Part shown: positions 10,513 to 11,489 of the stretch, in pieces | Layout of the letters: each line of letters begins with the position of its first letter | Numbering within the stretch: position 1 is the first letter of the stretch | NCBI GenBank assembly: GCA_943704525.1 | Contig: CALSCQ010000997.1 | Span: 1 to 11,489, forward strand | Origin: Pigoraptor vietnamica | Taxonomy: Eukaryota; Opisthokonta; Filasterea | Direction of reading: 5' to 3' | Length of the DNA: 11,489 nucleotides | Notes under the pieces: model-generated | Databases searched by the model: none | What the model saw: the letters and a program-made list of their open reading frames with translations, nothing else | What the model was told of the DNA's origin: nothing | Translations under genes and position numbers: made by a program

Positions 10513-11029
10513 GTGTGTGTGTGTATATGTATGTGTGTGTGTGTGGTGTGGGTGTGTGTGCGTGCGTGCGTGCATGTATGATTAATTGAAGGCGCTCGAC
10601 GACTTGTGACGAATTGTGTGACGATTTTGCAGGGACGACGATTACATTCGCGAAATGCTGCGGATAATATCTCGCTTCCACGTGAATTTCGTCCTCCGAA
10701 ACGCGAGTCCTCCAGAAAACTTCTTCTTTGACGACAAGGTGCGTGTGCCCGCATTTGGTTATGTGTGCTCGTGTGAGTGTGCTCGCATGTGCTGTGCGGC
10801 ACTTTGAACATGTGCATGTGCGGTTGTGCGTGTGTGCGACTATTCAGCGCGTGCCAGTATGCATTTTCCCATACCTATAGCCCTCTCGTTCACTCACTTC
10901 ACTCACTCTACGCAGGGTTACAAGCAGTTTCTCGACCACACGCTCGCCATTAGCCACCGCGCGACTGTACACGAGCACATCTCCGACCCCACGCGCATCG
11001 CACGTGGCGCGAAGTTCTTCTGGGCGTGA
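8423..11029 (+). CDS. YqaJ / lambda-exonuclease-like PD-(D/E)XK nuclease, five exons, 615 aa
   Basis: Exons: 8423-9072, 9229-9619, 9850-10436, 10633-10738, 10916-11029, with intron phases 2, 0, 2, 0. The start is fixed by an in-frame TAG six bases upstream (TAG AAA ATG). Residues 218-440 and 505-560 carry the motif order of the YqaJ family (phage recombination exonucleases): GRIAAVLGF (223-231), WGSAQE (342-347), GASPDG (D395), LEVKN (E427, K429) and the helix PPQHVAQLQLEML (Q512, Q514). E347, D395, E427 and K429 fit the catalytic set of lambda exonuclease. Insertions lie at about 245-335 and after EVK, the latter holding KRKKKKK (456-462). The N-terminus has KRRRRRKHKR (11-20), so nuclear location is plausible. 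Residues 1-216 match nothing I recognise. Substrate and role are unknown; a 5'-3' DNA exonuclease is the family expectation. Confidence 0.85.
10437..10632 (+). other. Intron 3 of the nuclease gene with an imperfect GT repeat
   Basis: The donor GTGTGT lies inside the start of a TG-rich tract (10437-10577) broken by C and A, followed by an AT-richer stretch and a TTTTGCAG acceptor. Because the repeat begins at the splice site, several equivalent GT donors exist. The one at 10437 restores an Arg codon and the reading frame. Confidence 0.85.
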
Positions 11030-11463
11030 GCGGCATTCTACAATGCGCGTCTGAATGTGGCGCCGTCGCATCGCTGACGAACGTCTGAGTAACGCGCCTG
11101 TCGCTCACTCGTCGCGCTTGAAAGGGGCGTACACTGCTTGCTTTCTGTCCGTCCCACACGTGCAGTGGGCGTGTAATGAAGTTGTTTCCAACAAACAAAT
11201 TGCGACACGTCAATGGGCGATTTCAGAGAAGCCGTTCTGTATTAACGCCACGCGTCCAACACGGGCAGTTTCAACAATCGGCCGACTAAGTGCGTTATAA
11301 GGGTGCGCCACTTCCGCCAGCAGAATGGGTGCCACATCGCGCTTAGTCAAAGTACCATATTCGCATTGGTCGCTGGAAAATGCTGCGGTGATTGCACTGC
11401 TTTAAGCACAGGCGCATTGCGCAAGAATGTATCCAGGTTTGTGCGGGTGCTTGTGTGTGTATC
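11030..11463. other. 3' flank of the nuclease gene; no gene recognised
   Basis: It presumably holds the nuclease 3' UTR. The open frames here are short and show no familiar motif on either strand. I see no tRNA-like fold and no AATAAA. A TATAAG string near 11296 is isolated and cannot be tied to a gene. Confidence 0.5.
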
Positions 11464-11489
11464 GGGGGGGGGGGGGGGGGGGGGGGGGG
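11464..11489. repeat. Terminal run of 26 G
   Basis: The window ends in G26, directly after a short GT-rich stretch. A homopolymer of this length at the very end of a sequence is more likely a contig-end or sequencing artefact than real DNA, although a genuine G tract that stopped assembly is possible. Confidence 0.9.

Noticed and set aside
9665-10681. 338-codon minus-strand open frame with long His-Thr runs
   Set aside because: It runs antisense through nuclease exons and the GT repeat of intron 3. The His-Thr runs are just translated CA repeat.

Overview
The window is nuclear DNA from a eukaryote, most likely a free-living flagellated protist. Every gene is split by short introns (about 100-265 nt) with GT..AG borders. 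The sequence is GC-rich, with dinucleotide microsatellites confined to introns and spacers. The proteins are typical eukaryotic ones: a lysosomal-type glycosidase, a Golgi tether and a ZC2HC1 zinc-finger protein. I cannot name the lineage. The window opens in a CA run and ends in a run of 26 G, so it may be a whole contig or reach a contig end.

Layout. (1) 295-1425, + strand: the last five exons of a GH27 alpha-galactosidase/alpha-N-acetylgalactosaminidase; the catalytic half lies off the left edge. (2) 3448-1694, - strand: a complete three-exon gene of the ZC2HC1/FAM164 family (489 aa), convergent with gene 1 with 268 nt between the stop codons. (3) 7903-4034, - strand: an eight-exon gene for an 887-residue golgin of the GMAP-210/TRIP11/Rud3 type, with an N-terminal ALPS-like membrane-curvature sensor, a long coiled coil and a C-terminal GRAB domain. 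(4) 8423-11029, + strand: a five-exon gene for a 615-residue protein whose C-terminal half looks like a YqaJ/lambda-exonuclease PD-(D/E)XK nuclease. Genes 3 and 4 diverge from a shared 519-nt region. The last 460 nt hold no recognisable gene.

The four genes do not form a pathway; this looks like an ordinary gene-dense stretch of a protist chromosome. The splice models were built by hand. They rest on reading frame, splice-site consensus and family motifs that are restored across junctions, such as both C2HC fingers having identical spacing and the GRAB domain joining to the coiled coil. The most unusual item is the YqaJ-like nuclease. It has two basic, possibly nuclear-localising stretches and all four expected catalytic residues. 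Several introns also show features that bear on alternative splicing.
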